A stretch of 39,421 bases of DNA from JBQTKD01 sp052389435 (GCA_052389435.1 JBQTIB010000044.1:1-39421), one strand, 5' to 3'. Shown: positions 22,465-31,396, numbered from the stretch's first letter. Numbers and translations are program-made. Notes: a model not told the origin generated them from the letters alone.

Positions 22465-23667
22465 TCAGCTTCGGAGCTTGTAGTCCTCGAGCAGGCGGCG
22501 GCCGATGATCATCCGCTGGATGTCTGCGGTGCCCTCGCCGATGAGCAGCATCGGGGCCTCGCGGTAGAGCCGCTCGATCTCGTACTCCTTGGAGAACCCG
22601 TACCCGCCGTGGATGCGGAAGGAGTCCTCCACGACCTGGTGGCAGTACTCGCTGGCGAGGTACTTCGCCATGCCGGCCTCGAGGTCGTTGCGCTCCCCGG
22701 AGTCCTTCTTGCGTGCGGCCATCACCATCATCTGGTGGGCGGACTCGACCTTGCACGCCATGTCCGCGAGCCGGAAGAGCACGGCCTGGTGGTCGGCGAT
22801 CTTCTTGCCGAAGGTCTCGCGCTGCTGGGAGTACTGCACGCCCAGTTCGAAGGCGCGGATCGCGACGCCGCAGCCGCGGGCGGCGACGTTGACTCGGCCG
22901 ACCTCGACGCCGTCCATCATCTGGTAGAAACCGCGACCTCGGCCCGCCGCGCCGCCGAGGACCTGCTCCTGCGAAACCCGGAAGTCGTCGAAGACCATCT
23001 CGGTGGTGTCGACGCCCTTGTAGCCCATCTTTTCGATCTTCCCGGGCACGATCAGGCCCGGGACGACCTCCCCGAACCCCGAGGGCTTCTCCACCAGGAT
23101 CGTGGTCATGTTCCGGTAGACCGACTCCGCACCCTCGTCGGTCTTGACCAGCACCGCCGTCAGGTTCGACGAGCCGCCGTTGGTCAGCCACATCTTGGCG
23201 CCGTTGACGACGAAGTCGTCCCCGTCGACCTTGGCCTTGGTCTTGATCGCGGCGACGTCGGAGCCGCAGCCCGGCTCGGACATCGAGAACGAGCCGCGCA
23301 CCTCGCCCTCGGCCATGCGCGGCAGGTACTTCTGCTTCTGCTCGTCGGTCCCGTGCTGCATCAGCATGTACGCGACGATGAAGTGGGTGTTGATGATCCC
23401 CGAGACGCTCATCCACCCGCGCGCGATCTGCTCGACCACCAGCGCGTAGGTCAGCAGCGACTCCCCGAGACCGCCGTACTCCTCCGGAATCGTGAGCCCG
23501 AACAGGCCCATCTCCTTCATTCCGTCGACGATGTCCTGCGGGTAGGTGTCGGAGTGCTCGAGGTGCTGCGCGGCCGGAATGATCTCCTTCTCGACGAAGT
23601 CGTGCACCGTCTTGAGGATTTCCTGCTGGATGTCGGTCAGGTTCTCCGTCTGAGCAAGGCGGCCCAT
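22465..23667 (-). CDS. Acyl-CoA dehydrogenase
   Basis: 400 residues from ATG 23667, with GGGAG four bases upstream. The FAD/substrate motif FSMSEPGCGSDVAAIKTKA is near residue 130, MWLTNGGSSNLTAV follows, and RETFGKKIADHQAVLFRLADM is near 275. The catalytic-base region HGGYGFSKEYEIERLYREAP lies near 365, with the glutamate in EIER, and the C-terminus is GTADIQRMIIGRRLLEDYKL. It oxidises an acyl-CoA to the 2-enoyl-CoA and feeds an electron-transfer flavoprotein. Chain-length preference cannot be told. It diverges from the polysaccharide deacetylase gene. Confidence 0.92.
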   Translation of the reverse strand: MGRLAQTENLTDIQQEILKTVHDFVEKEIIPAAQHLEHSDTYPQDIVDGMKEMGLFGLTIPEEYGGLGESLLTYALVVEQIARGWMSVSGIINTHFIVAYMLMQHGTDEQKQKYLPRMAEGEVRGSFSMSEPGCGSDVAAIKTKAKVDGDDFVVNGAKMWLTNGGSSNLTAVLVKTDEGAESVYRNMTTILVEKPSGFGEVVPGLIVPGKIEKMGYKGVDTTEMVFDDFRVSQEQVLGGAAGRGRGFYQMMDGVEVGRVNVAARGCGVAIRAFELGVQYSQQRETFGKKIADHQAVLFRLADMACKVESAHQMMVMAARKKDSGERNDLEAGMAKYLASEYCHQVVEDSFRIHGGYGFSKEYEIERLYREAPMLLIGEGTADIQRMIIGRRLLEDYKLRS

Positions 23668-23700
23668 GATGCTCCCGTCGTCGCGGCGTCGCGGCGATGT

Positions 23701-23712
23701 TACCGGTTGGTA
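23701..23712. promoter_or_regulatory. Candidate operator in the 100-bp divergent region
   Basis: TACCGGTTGGTA has TACC/GGTA arms around GGTT and lies 34 bp upstream of the acyl-CoA dehydrogenase start. Short and unproven; no regulator gene is adjacent. Confidence 0.25.
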
Positions 23713-23767
23713 GCGCAGCGGCGGGCGCCACGGTCGCCAGATATCGACAAATGCGCACGAAACGGAC

Positions 23768-25045
23768 ATGGACCTCGGGGCGAACAACCAGCACACTCAC
23801 CCCGAAGCCCCTGCCCTGAACGGACCTCGATTGCACCTGCTCCACCCGCGCCTCCGTCGGGGCGTCTCGCGTCGAAGCCGGTGGGCGCTGGGATCGGTCG
23901 CCCTCGCCTACGCCGTAGGCATCGGCGTCATGGAGGTCGCCTCGGACGTCGAGGCCCACGCCTCCGCACCGGCGCCGGCCGCCGCCGTCGTCGTTCCGGG
24001 CGCTCCCCTCGTGCGCCCCGTCGCGGCCGCCCCCGTGAGCGCCCGCCCGAAGGCCGCGCCCAGTCCCGCACGCGCCGTAGCGAAGGTCGCCGTCGCGCCT
24101 CGGCGAACGCCGAGTACCGCCGCGGCGTGGGCCTCGGCCCGGGCCCGGCACCGGCCGCTGTGGACCGCGGACCCGCATCCGGTGCGCCGCGTCGACTGCA
24201 CGCATCTGAAGTGCATCGCGTTGACCTTCGACGACGGCCCGATCGGCGGCAGCACCGATCGACTGCTCCAAGTCCTGGCCCGCGAGCACGTCCGCGCGAC
24301 GTTCTTCGTGATCGGCAAGAACGTGGCCGCCGATCCGGGGCCGTTGATTCGAGCCGCCTGGGACGGTCACGAGATCGGGATCCACACCTGGGACCACCGC
24401 AATCTGCGCGGGCGCGGAACGGTCGAACTCGCCGAGGACATCTCGCGGACCTCCGCCGTCGTCGCCCGGTACTCCGGCTTCGTACCCAACCTGGTCCGTC
24501 CGCCGTTCGGCTCCATCGACGCCTCGACCGCCCGGCGAATCCCGTACCCGTTGGTGCTGTGGTCCGTCGACCCGGACGACTGGCGGGACCAGAACCGGAC
24601 CCTGGTCCACGATCGCGTCACCGCCGCGGCCGGCCCGGGTTCGGTCGTGCTGCTGCACGACCCCTACCGCGAGTCGATCGCCGCTGTCCCCAAGCTCATC
24701 GCCCACTACCGCAAGCGCGGGTACACCTTCGTCACCGTCTCCGAACTGTTCCAGCGCAGACTCGCCCCGCACGAGGTCTACCGCGGGCGCGAACTCGAGG
24801 TCTCGCGCGCACGCGCCGCCGACCGGGCCGCGGGCCGGGTGCGGGAGCCCTACGTCGCGCCGGAACTGCGCACCGAACCGACGGCCAAGCCGACGCCCAC
24901 TCCGTCGCCCGATCCGACGCCCGATCCGTCGCCCGATCCGTCGCCCGATCCGACGCCCAGTCCGACGCCGAGCACGCTACCGGGACGGGAGACCGAGGCG
25001 TTTCCGACGGCGACGCCGAGCGCACCCGGGTCGCGGCGCAGCTGA
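23768..25045 (+). CDS. Polysaccharide deacetylase (NodB domain), membrane-anchored with Pro-rich tail
   Basis: 425 residues. A basic N-terminus and one hydrophobic helix (WALGSVALAYAVGIGVMEVA, about residues 39-58) act as signal-anchor; an Ala/Pro linker follows. The NodB domain starts near residue 148 with IALTFDDGP, then IHTWDHRNLRGRG (metal histidines), RPPFGSID, WSVDPDDW and VVLLHDPY, so all catalytic motifs are present. It removes N-acetyl groups from a cell-wall or extracellular glycan. The C-terminus has PDP(T/S)PDPSPDP repeats. The start is uncertain because the ribosome site is weak. It ends directly against the opposing DUF4328 gene. Confidence 0.88.
   Translation: MDLGANNQHTHPEAPALNGPRLHLLHPRLRRGVSRRSRWALGSVALAYAVGIGVMEVASDVEAHASAPAPAAAVVVPGAPLVRPVAAAPVSARPKAAPSPARAVAKVAVAPRRTPSTAAAWASARARHRPLWTADPHPVRRVDCTHLKCIALTFDDGPIGGSTDRLLQVLAREHVRATFFVIGKNVAADPGPLIRAAWDGHEIGIHTWDHRNLRGRGTVELAEDISRTSAVVARYSGFVPNLVRPPFGSIDASTARRIPYPLVLWSVDPDDWRDQNRTLVHDRVTAAAGPGSVVLLHDPYRESIAAVPKLIAHYRKRGYTFVTVSELFQRRLAPHEVYRGRELEVSRARAADRAAGRVREPYVAPELRTEPTAKPTPTPSPDPTPDPSPDPSPDPTPSPTPSTLPGRETEAFPTATPSAPGSRRS
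24890..24973 (+). repeat. 12-bp tandem repeat coding a (T/S)PxP tail
   Basis: Seven consecutive 12-bp units of the form CCG(A/T)CGCCCGAT with drift at both ends, encoding PTPT and P(S/T)PD units in the deacetylase tail. In-frame expansion or contraction would only change tail length. Confidence 0.8.
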
Positions 25046-25750
25046 TCAGGCCTCGTCGAACGCGGCCCGATTCGCCTTCACGGCCGCGGACAGACCGAGC
25101 ACGAGGACCGCGAGTCCCACCGCCGACACGGTCAGGCCGGTACCGACGATCACGCCGTACTTGTCGAGCGCGGCCATCGCCTCGGGCGTCGGATCGACGT
25201 CCCCGTCGTAGAACGGAGACCAGGCGAACGCCGCGTTGAACGCGAAGGCGCCGAGCACGAGGCCAACGGTCCACGGCGCCCACCACACCCACAGCGCCGC
25301 CCCGGCGAGCCGCGAGCGGTGCACGTCGGTGAGTTCGCGCAACGCCTTGAGCGGCAGCACGATGTTCGCGATCGGCACGAACCAGCCGCCGAGGGCCTGC
25401 CCGCGATCGATGTTCAGACCACCGCCCCAGTCTCGGGTGCCGCGGTCCACCGCGGCGTGCCAGGCGACGACGGCCGCTGCGCACACCACGGCTGCGACGA
25501 GCAGGGGCGCCATCGCCGAGACCAGGAACTCGCCGGTGTAGGCGGCCTTGTCCTCTTCGCCCGCCTGCTTGCCGGTGGCCTCGTCGAAGCCCGGCCCGCG
25601 GTAGAGCCGGAAGTCGCCGGTCCCGCGGTCCGCGAATGCGAGAGCCATCCAGGCCGACGCCGCCGCTGCGAGGCCGAGGGTGGCCACGGCGAAGGCGGCC
25701 AGCCGTCCCAGCGGCGGGCCGGACGGCTCGTCGTCCCAGGCGTCGTCCAT
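25046..25750 (-). CDS. DUF4328 family membrane protein
   Basis: 234 residues from ATG 25750, with GGAGGGA upstream. Four hydrophobic segments are visible: LAAFAVATLGLAAAASAWMA, LVAAVVCAAAVVAWHA, LWVWWAPWTVGLVLGAFAF and VGTGLTVSAVGLAVLVLGL. Between them GGWFVPIANIVLPLKALREL is the DUF4328 signature. Function is unknown; family members are multi-pass proteins of actinomycetes. It is convergent with the deacetylase (no bases between stops) and divergent from the lipoprotein gene. Confidence 0.82.
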   Translation of the reverse strand: MDDAWDDEPSGPPLGRLAAFAVATLGLAAAASAWMALAFADRGTGDFRLYRGPGFDEATGKQAGEEDKAAYTGEFLVSAMAPLLVAAVVCAAAVVAWHAAVDRGTRDWGGGLNIDRGQALGGWFVPIANIVLPLKALRELTDVHRSRLAGAALWVWWAPWTVGLVLGAFAFNAAFAWSPFYDGDVDPTPEAMAALDKYGVIVGTGLTVSAVGLAVLVLGLSAAVKANRAAFDEA

Positions 25751-25849
25751 CGGGCTCCCTCCGCGACGTTCGGCGTTGCACCGTATCGGCCAACGCGGGG
25801 ACAGGTGCGTGCGGCGTGGCTACGGTGTTGTCCGCGCGAGGAGGGTGCG

Positions 25850-26518
25850 GTGCGAGGGCTGGCGACGTTGACGGTGGCGGGGGTGCTACTCGCCGGGTGC
25901 GCGCAGGCGCGGGAGGCAGATCCGCCGGTCGCGGCCCCGCCCCCTTCGCCCGAGGCGGCCGGCGCCCTCGAGACTCCGGACGAGGCGTCCGAAGCGCCGG
26001 CCGCGACCCCGTCCCCGTCCTCCGAACCACCCGTGTTCCTCGATCCCGCGAGGGTCGCGCCGACCGTGCCGGGCGGCTGGCGGACGGGTGGCCCGACAAC
26101 CCCGCTGCGGTGTCTGGCCGAGGTGGACCTTCGCGGCGGCGAACGGTTCGAGCACGCCTACTCGGGCGAGTCCTCCCTCGCCCGTCAGACGGTGGTCCGG
26201 CTCGGGTCCGCGGCGCAGGCCCGTGCACTGTTCGACGACGCGGTGCGTGCCGTGGCGGGATGCGCCGCGGGCGACCTCGCCCCGGCCGAGGGCGGTTCGG
26301 CCGAGTTCGAGGACCGGGGCTTTCTCGACGTGGGCGAGGAGACGCGGTTCTTCCGCATCCGCAGTGGCCGCTCCGAAGCGGACGGACGCATCGTCTTCCT
26401 GTTCGCCCTCTACCGCGACGGGAACACCTTCGCGGTGTTCGCCATGGACGACCCGCCCGGCGACTCGCCCGAGGACGACTTCGCCCTCACCGCGGCGCGG
26501 GCGCTGGACCTGCTCTAG
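25850..26518 (+). CDS. Putative lipoprotein of unknown function
   Basis: 222 residues from GTG 25850 after GAGGAGGG. The short signal VRGLATLTVAGVLLAGC ends in a lipobox LLAGC, so the mature cysteine would be lipidated and the protein held outside the membrane. A Pro/Glu-rich linker to about residue 62 leads to a folded domain with PGGWRTGGPTTPLRCLAEVD, a second cysteine pair partner in VAGCAAGDLAP, and FFRIRSGRSEADGRIVFLF. It resembles sensor-like extracellular domains of actinobacteria but I cannot name the family. Its stop codon TAG lies in the palindrome CTAG, which also supplies the stop of the opposing gene. Confidence 0.75.
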   Translation: MRGLATLTVAGVLLAGCAQAREADPPVAAPPPSPEAAGALETPDEASEAPAATPSPSSEPPVFLDPARVAPTVPGGWRTGGPTTPLRCLAEVDLRGGERFEHAYSGESSLARQTVVRLGSAAQARALFDDAVRAVAGCAAGDLAPAEGGSAEFEDRGFLDVGEETRFFRIRSGRSEADGRIVFLFALYRDGNTFAVFAMDDPPGDSPEDDFALTAARALDLL

Positions 26519-27105
26519 CGAAAGCCCTCCGCGACGGCCTGCAGCCGTCCGCGGTAGGCGTCCCACCAGGCCACGTCCACGTCCGGCGGGAGGTTCTCCG
26601 AGCCCAGGCGCAGCCCGACCGCGCCGTCGACGAGTTCGCGGACCACGTCGACCTGCCCGGCGTGCCGGTGGGTCTCGGCGACCACGTGCACCAGAATCTG
26701 ATGCAGCGTCACGGCTCGGGTCTCCGGCTTCCACCAGGGCACGGTGCCGACGGCGTCCAGTGGAAGTTCGACGATCGTCGCGTCGTCGTGGACCCAGGCG
26801 CGGTGGTAGAGGTCGACGATCTGCTCGCGCGACTCCTGCGGGGTCGCCCACATGTCGGCGTTGGGTTCGGCGTCGTCGGCGAACCACGGCAGGGGGATGC
26901 CGGAGGGACGGTCGAAGCAGTCGCCGAGGTAGCCGAGTTCGACCGAGGCGACGTGCTTGACCACGCCGAGCACGTTCGTGCCCGTCGGCGTCAGCGGCCG
27001 GCGGGCGTCGTACTCCGACAGGCCCTCGAGTTTCCACAGCAGCGCCTCTCGGGCGACCTGCAGGTAACGGGCCAGCGTTGCCTTGGGCTCGGCGAGTTCG
27101 ATCAT
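26515..27105 (-). CDS. DinB superfamily protein (DUF664-like)
   Basis: 196 residues. A four-helix bundle is suggested by LARYLQVAREALLWKLEGLS, GVVKHVASVELGYLGDCFD and LHQILVHVVAETHRHAGQVD. VVKHVAS, and H-x-x-x-H in ETHRHAGQVD, supply the metal histidines typical of DinB proteins. Members include thiol-dependent transferases; no substrate is evident. ATG 27105. It shares the palindromic CTAG stop with the lipoprotein gene and follows the hydratase gene on the same strand after 19 bp, so the three minus-strand genes from 29249 may form one transcript. Confidence 0.85.
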   Translation of the reverse strand: MIELAEPKATLARYLQVAREALLWKLEGLSEYDARRPLTPTGTNVLGVVKHVASVELGYLGDCFDRPSGIPLPWFADDAEPNADMWATPQESREQIVDLYHRAWVHDDATIVELPLDAVGTVPWWKPETRAVTLHQILVHVVAETHRHAGQVDVVRELVDGAVGLRLGSENLPPDVDVAWWDAYRGRLQAVAEGFR

Positions 27106-27124
27106 CTCCTCACCCTAGGCAGCC

Positions 27125-28021
27125 TCAGGCGAACGTGGCGGTGGCCGTCATCGCGCCGACGTTGTCCCCGGTGTCGACCGACATCTTCCCGGTGGTCGTG
27201 CCGCCGGAGGTTTCGGTGGCGCCGTGGACCAGGATCTGGTGCGAGCAGTACGCGGGGTGGCGGGCCCGGAAGCTGAACTGGGTGACCGTCAGTTCCGGGG
27301 AGTACCGGCGCGGGAGTTCCAGGCACAGGATCGCGAGCAGCGGACCGTGGACGATCAGGTCGGGGTAGTGCTCGACGTTGGTGACGTAGTCCTGGTCGTA
27401 GTGGATCCGGTGGGAGTTGTAGGTCAGCGCGCTGAAGCGGAACAGCGAGACCGGGTCCGGCTGGAACGGCATCTGCCACGGGCTGTCGACGGCCGCCGGC
27501 GCCGCGGTGCTGGGCGAGAACGGCGGACGGACCGGGTCCCCGGAGCGGTACATGATGTTCTTGTCCTCGACCGCGAGCAGGATGCCGTCCGCGGTGAACA
27601 TGTCCCGCACGGTCACGAACATCATCTCGCCGGAGCCGCCCTGCTTCACCGACACGTTGGTGACGGTGGAGACCCGGGTGACCTCCTGGCCGACGCGGAA
27701 CGGCGCGTGCTGGATCAGGTGCCCACCGGCGAACATGCGGCGGCGGTCCGGGATCGGCGGCAGGAACGTGCCCTGCAGTGGGTGGCCGTCCGGGCCGACC
27801 TCGGACTTGGTGGGCCGGTCCAGCAGGTGCAGCCAGTGCCACAGCGGAGGCAGCGGGTCGCCCTTGCCGCGCACCGGCACCGGCTGGTCGATCAGGCCGG
27901 CGAAGGTGGCGGTGGGGGTGATGTCGATGCGCTCGTACTGGGCGGTGGTCTCGGGCTTCCAGTCCGCGGCGATCTCGGCGAGCGAGGGGGTCGAGGTCTG
28001 CGGGTCCGCGGTGGTGGTCAC
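27125..28021 (-). CDS. Mesaconyl-C4-CoA hydratase-like (MaoC/FAS1-like dehydratase)
   Basis: 298 residues from GTG 28021, with AAGGAG six bases upstream. It is a double hotdog protein: the N-terminal half has PLWHWLHLLDRPTKSEVGPD and RRRMFAGGHLIQHAPFRVGQ. The C-terminal half has RFSALTYNSHRIHYDQDYV and YPDLIVHGPLLAILCLEL, the hydratase-like part with conserved Asn, His and Tyr. This arrangement matches proteins annotated as mesaconyl-C4-CoA hydratase or 3-methylfumaryl-CoA hydratase. The CoA-transferase gene upstream, whose product would make the substrate, supports the call. One base separates the genes. Confidence 0.75.
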   Translation of the reverse strand: MTTTADPQTSTPSLAEIAADWKPETTAQYERIDITPTATFAGLIDQPVPVRGKGDPLPPLWHWLHLLDRPTKSEVGPDGHPLQGTFLPPIPDRRRMFAGGHLIQHAPFRVGQEVTRVSTVTNVSVKQGGSGEMMFVTVRDMFTADGILLAVEDKNIMYRSGDPVRPPFSPSTAAPAAVDSPWQMPFQPDPVSLFRFSALTYNSHRIHYDQDYVTNVEHYPDLIVHGPLLAILCLELPRRYSPELTVTQFSFRARHPAYCSHQILVHGATETSGGTTTGKMSVDTGDNVGAMTATATFA

Positions 28022-28022
28022 G

Positions 28023-29249
28023 TCATTCTCCTTCTGCGGCGACACCCGGGACGGTGCCTGCCGCGCGTAGCGCTGCGATCTCGTCGGGAGTGCACCCCGC
28101 GATCTCCCGGAGCACCTCCCCGGTGTGCTGGCCCAGCCGGGGCGCGGCGACGGCGCGTCGGGCGACGCCGGCGAAGTCGAGCGGGGTGGCGGGCGCGAGG
28201 TAGGGCCCGACGCCGGGCTGGTCGAGCAGGGACATCATCGGGTTGGCCGCCAGGGCCGGGTCCGCCACGAGTTCGCCGAAGGTGGCGTAGGTGGACCAGA
28301 GCACGGAGCCGGCCGCGAGGCCCGCCGCGACCTCGGCGTGTGGACGGGCGGCGAACCACGGTTTGAACAGAGCGACCAGAAGTTCGCGGTGGGTGTACCG
28401 GTCCCCGTCGGTCTTGAAGTCCGCCTTCAGCGCGGCCTCGATGGCCGCGACGGCGTCGGCGGTGCCGGTCAGTTCGACGATGTCCTTGAAGTGACGCGGC
28501 GTCAGAGTGACGACCATGACGCGCCGGCCGTCGGAGGTCGCGAAGTCGTGCGCGAAGCCGCCGAAGAGGTGGTTGCCGATGCGTTCCCGGGTGGCGCCGA
28601 GCTGCGCCTCGGCGAGCAGCCCGAGGTTGCCTGCGGTCGCGATCGCGACGTCGGCCAGCGCCGCCACGACGTGGGCGCCCTCGCCGGTGAGGCGGCGGCC
28701 GCGCTCCGCGGCGAGGATCGCCAGCGCGGCGTAGAGGCCCGCGGCGACGTCCCAGGCCGGCAGTACGTGGTTGACCGGGTCGGCCACGGAGGGCGCGCCG
28801 GTCACGAGGGGGAAGCCCACCTCGGCGTTGACGGTGTAGTCCACGGCGGGGGAGCCGTCGGCCTTGCCGGTGAGTTCGACGACGATCACGTCGGAGCGCA
28901 GCGCGGACAGGGTCTCGTAGCTCATGAAGGAACGGCCCGCGGCGTTCGTCAGCAGGATGCCGCCGCCCTCGCCGGGAGCGGTCACCAGGCGCTGCACCAG
29001 GTCGTGGCCGGCGGGGGAGCGCAGGTCGATCTCGATCGACTTCTTGCCCTTGTTCAGCCCGGTCCAGTAGAGGCTGGTGCCGGACTCGGCGACGGGCCAG
29101 CGCCGCACGTCCGGGGCGCCGCCGACCGGGTCGATCCGGATGACCTCGGCGCCGAGTTGGGCCAGGGTCATGCCGCCGAGGGGAGAGGCGACGAACGAGG
29201 AGATCTCGACGACGCGCAGGCCCGCCAAGGGCTGTGTTGACTGCCCCAC
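28023..29249 (-). CDS. CaiB/BaiF CoA-transferase, 2-methylfumaryl-CoA isomerase (Mct)-like
   Basis: 408 residues from GTG 29249 after AAGGAGG. The class III signature LRVVEISSFVASPLGGMTL is followed by LGAEVIRIDPVGGAPDVRRW and SLYWTGLNKGKKSIEIDL; the P-x-GG-P-D and LYW-x-GLNKGK pattern is what I know from mesaconyl-CoA C1-C4 CoA transferases rather than from other CaiB proteins. Such enzymes move CoA within mesaconyl-CoA, producing the C4 ester that the next gene's hydratase would act on, toward citramalyl-CoA. A different C5 or acyl-CoA substrate cannot be excluded. Confidence 0.78.
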   Translation of the reverse strand: MGQSTQPLAGLRVVEISSFVASPLGGMTLAQLGAEVIRIDPVGGAPDVRRWPVAESGTSLYWTGLNKGKKSIEIDLRSPAGHDLVQRLVTAPGEGGGILLTNAAGRSFMSYETLSALRSDVIVVELTGKADGSPAVDYTVNAEVGFPLVTGAPSVADPVNHVLPAWDVAAGLYAALAILAAERGRRLTGEGAHVVAALADVAIATAGNLGLLAEAQLGATRERIGNHLFGGFAHDFATSDGRRVMVVTLTPRHFKDIVELTGTADAVAAIEAALKADFKTDGDRYTHRELLVALFKPWFAARPHAEVAAGLAAGSVLWSTYATFGELVADPALAANPMMSLLDQPGVGPYLAPATPLDFAGVARRAVAAPRLGQHTGEVLREIAGCTPDEIAALRAAGTVPGVAAEGE

Positions 29250-29392
29250 CGCAGGCCCCTCCTTCGCGTCGAAATCCCTCCTGGCACCGTATCGCCTGGA
29301 CGCTGCTCGGATCCGGGCCGAAGGCCTGGATCGGCGATGGGATGGGACACAGTGACCTGGGCCACGCCAGAGGTGGCCGCGGAGGGGTTGAG

Positions 29393-30121
29393 ATGAGTTC
29401 GGAACCGATGGGGATCGACACGACGCGGCAGTCGGGGCAGACCTATGCCCAGTACCGGTTCAAGGTGCCCGAGGGGGCCACGGACGTCGTCCTGATCCGG
29501 CACGGCGAGTCCGCGCCGATGGACGCCGTCGACTTTCCCGTCACCCACGAGGGCCAGGCGGACCCGGAGCTCTCCCCGTACGGCCGGGAGCAGGCCGAGG
29601 CGCTGTGCGCGCGCCTGCTCCACGTCGGGATCGAAGCCGTCTACGTCTCCACCCTGGTCCGCACCCAGCAGACGATCGCGCCGCTGTGCGCCAAGACCGG
29701 CCTGGTCCCGACCATCGACGCGGACCTGCGCGAGGTGCGCCTCGGCGAGTGGGAGGGCGGGGAGTTCCGCCGCCGCGCGATCGTCCGCGACCCGCGGATG
29801 ATGGAACTGCTCGCCGGCGGGTCGTGGAACCTGGTCCCGGGAGCCGAGGACGCCGACGGCTTCGGAGTCCGGGTGCGTCGGGCGCTGGAGCGCATCCACG
29901 CCGCCCACCCCAACCAGCGGGTCGCCGTCGTCGCGCACGGCGGGGTGATCGGCCAGATCATCGGCATGGCCACCGGCGCCGGCCCGCTGGCGTTCATGGC
30001 CTGCGACAACAGCTCGATCTCCCAGCTCGTCCTACACGGCGAGCAGTGGATCGTGCGGCGCTTCAACGACACCGAACACCTCGGCCCCGCCCTCACCCAG
30101 ACCTCCTCGCCGCCGGAGTGA
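29393..30121 (+). CDS. Histidine phosphatase superfamily protein
   Basis: 242 residues from ATG 29393 after GGAGGGG. The catalytic motif VVLIRHGESAP is near residue 37, the supporting arginine in VSTLVRTQQTIAPL near 90, the acid region LREVRLGEWEGGEF near 114, and the second histidine in VAVVAHGGVIGQIIG near 185. It is of the phosphoglycerate-mutase/acid-phosphatase type; substrate is not evident. It diverges from the CoA-transferase gene. Confidence 0.9.
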   Translation: MSSEPMGIDTTRQSGQTYAQYRFKVPEGATDVVLIRHGESAPMDAVDFPVTHEGQADPELSPYGREQAEALCARLLHVGIEAVYVSTLVRTQQTIAPLCAKTGLVPTIDADLREVRLGEWEGGEFRRRAIVRDPRMMELLAGGSWNLVPGAEDADGFGVRVRRALERIHAAHPNQRVAVVAHGGVIGQIIGMATGAGPLAFMACDNSSISQLVLHGEQWIVRRFNDTEHLGPALTQTSSPPE

Positions 30122-30223
30122 TGCGTCTTCTGCCGGGGTGTGGGGGTATCGCGGCGCCTGGATGGCCCCACCCGCCGACACAGGTCGAGGAATGGCGCGG
30201 CGGGAGGAAGGGTTGAGGGCTTC

Positions 30224-30781
30224 GTGACGGTGGTCGGACTGGTGCTCGCGGCGGGGTCGGGAAGCCGGCTCGGCACGCCCAAGGCCGTCGTCGAGTTCGA
30301 GGGCGAACGTCTGGTGGACCGGGCCGTGCGGGTCCTGCGCGAGGGCGGGTGCGCGTCGGTGCTCGTCGTGCTGGGGGCGGCGCTGGTCGACGTGCCCGGC
30401 GCCGTCGTGGTGGAGAACCCGGACTGGGCCAGCGGGATGGGGTCCTCGTTCCGGGTCGGCCTGGCGGCGCTGCCGGCGGATGCCGACGCCGTCGTGGTGT
30501 CCCTCGTCGACCAGCCCAAGATCGGGTCGGACGTCGTCGCGCGCCTGATCGCGGCCGACGCGCGGGTCGCGGTCGCGACGTACGGCGGAGCCCGCCGCAA
30601 CCCGGTGCTGTTCGCCCGCGACACCTGGGCCGAGGTGTCCGCGCTGGCCGAGGGAGACCAGGGCGCCAGGCCGTTCCTGGCCGCTCACCCCGAGCTCGTC
30701 ACCGCCGTCCCGTGCGACGATTTGGGAGCGCCGGACGACATCGACACCCCCGACGACCTCCACAGACTTCGCGCAACCTGA
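30224..30781 (+). CDS. MobA/MocA-like NTP transferase
   Basis: 185 residues from GTG 30224. The nucleotide-binding loop VLAAGSGSRLGTPKAVVEF is at residues 6-24, the metal-binding aspartate in VVSLVDQPKIGSDVV near 100, and a final DLGAPDDIDTPDDL is typical of MobA/MocA-type enzymes. These transfer GMP or CMP to molybdopterin, or act on other phosphorylated acceptors. No molybdoenzyme genes are nearby, so the acceptor is open. Confidence 0.82.
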   Translation: MTVVGLVLAAGSGSRLGTPKAVVEFEGERLVDRAVRVLREGGCASVLVVLGAALVDVPGAVVVENPDWASGMGSSFRVGLAALPADADAVVVSLVDQPKIGSDVVARLIAADARVAVATYGGARRNPVLFARDTWAEVSALAEGDQGARPFLAAHPELVTAVPCDDLGAPDDIDTPDDLHRLRAT

Positions 30782-30809
30782 CCACACCAGTCGACCTATA
30801 GGAGTTTCG

Positions 30810-31379
30810 ATGGCCGAGACCGCCACCCTGACCGCCGGCGATCTGCAGACCCGTCTCGGGAACGACCCCAAGATCCGGCTGCTCGACGTGCGCAGCCCGG
30901 GCGAGTTCGCGGCGGCGCGCATCCCCGGCTCCCACAACATCCCGCTCGGCGACCTCTCCGCGTACGCCGCGCAGCTGGTCGACGGCTCGGTGACCGAGCT
31001 CGTCCTCGTCTGCCAGTCCGGCGGCCGCGCGGGCCTGGCCGCCGACGTTCTCGGCGACGCCGGCCACGACAGCTACACCGTGCTGACCGGTGGCCTGAAC
31101 GCGTGGGAGCAGTCCGGCGGCGAGGTCGAGGGCGGCAGCGGCAACTCCTGGAGCATCGAGCGTCAGGTCCGCCTGGTCGCGGGCTCCATCGTCGCCACCG
31201 GCGTCCTGGCGAGCCTGAAGTATCCGAAGGCCAAGTTCCTCTCGGGCGCCGTCGGCGGCGGTCTGGTCTTCGCCGCGGTCTCCAACACCTGCATGATGGG
31301 CAGCCTGCTGGCCAAGCTCCCGTTCAACCGCGCCGGTTCCGGCGACGTGCAGGCGGCGATCTCCGCTCTTACCTCCTAA
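30810..31379 (+). CDS. Rhodanese-domain protein with C-terminal membrane part (YgaP-like)
   Basis: 189 residues from ATG 30810 after TAGGAG. Residues 5-107 form a rhodanese domain with IRLLDVRSPGEFAAARIPGS and the active-site loop LVCQSGGRAGLA, catalytic cysteine near residue 71. The rest (SIERQVRLVAGSIVATGVLA, then FLSGAVGGGLVFAAVSNTC) is a DUF2892 two-helix membrane segment. The combination equals YgaP, a membrane sulfurtransferase. A strong hairpin follows the stop by 18 bp. Confidence 0.88.
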   Translation: MAETATLTAGDLQTRLGNDPKIRLLDVRSPGEFAAARIPGSHNIPLGDLSAYAAQLVDGSVTELVLVCQSGGRAGLAADVLGDAGHDSYTVLTGGLNAWEQSGGEVEGGSGNSWSIERQVRLVAGSIVATGVLASLKYPKAKFLSGAVGGGLVFAAVSNTCMMGSLLAKLPFNRAGSGDVQAAISALTS

Positions 31380-31396
31380 AGCGGTAGTCCCGCGGC

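Noticed and set aside
24890..24973. Regularly spaced 12-bp repeats could suggest a repeat array such as CRISPR.
   Set aside because: The units are contiguous, in frame, and encode the Pro-rich tail of the deacetylase; there are no spacers.
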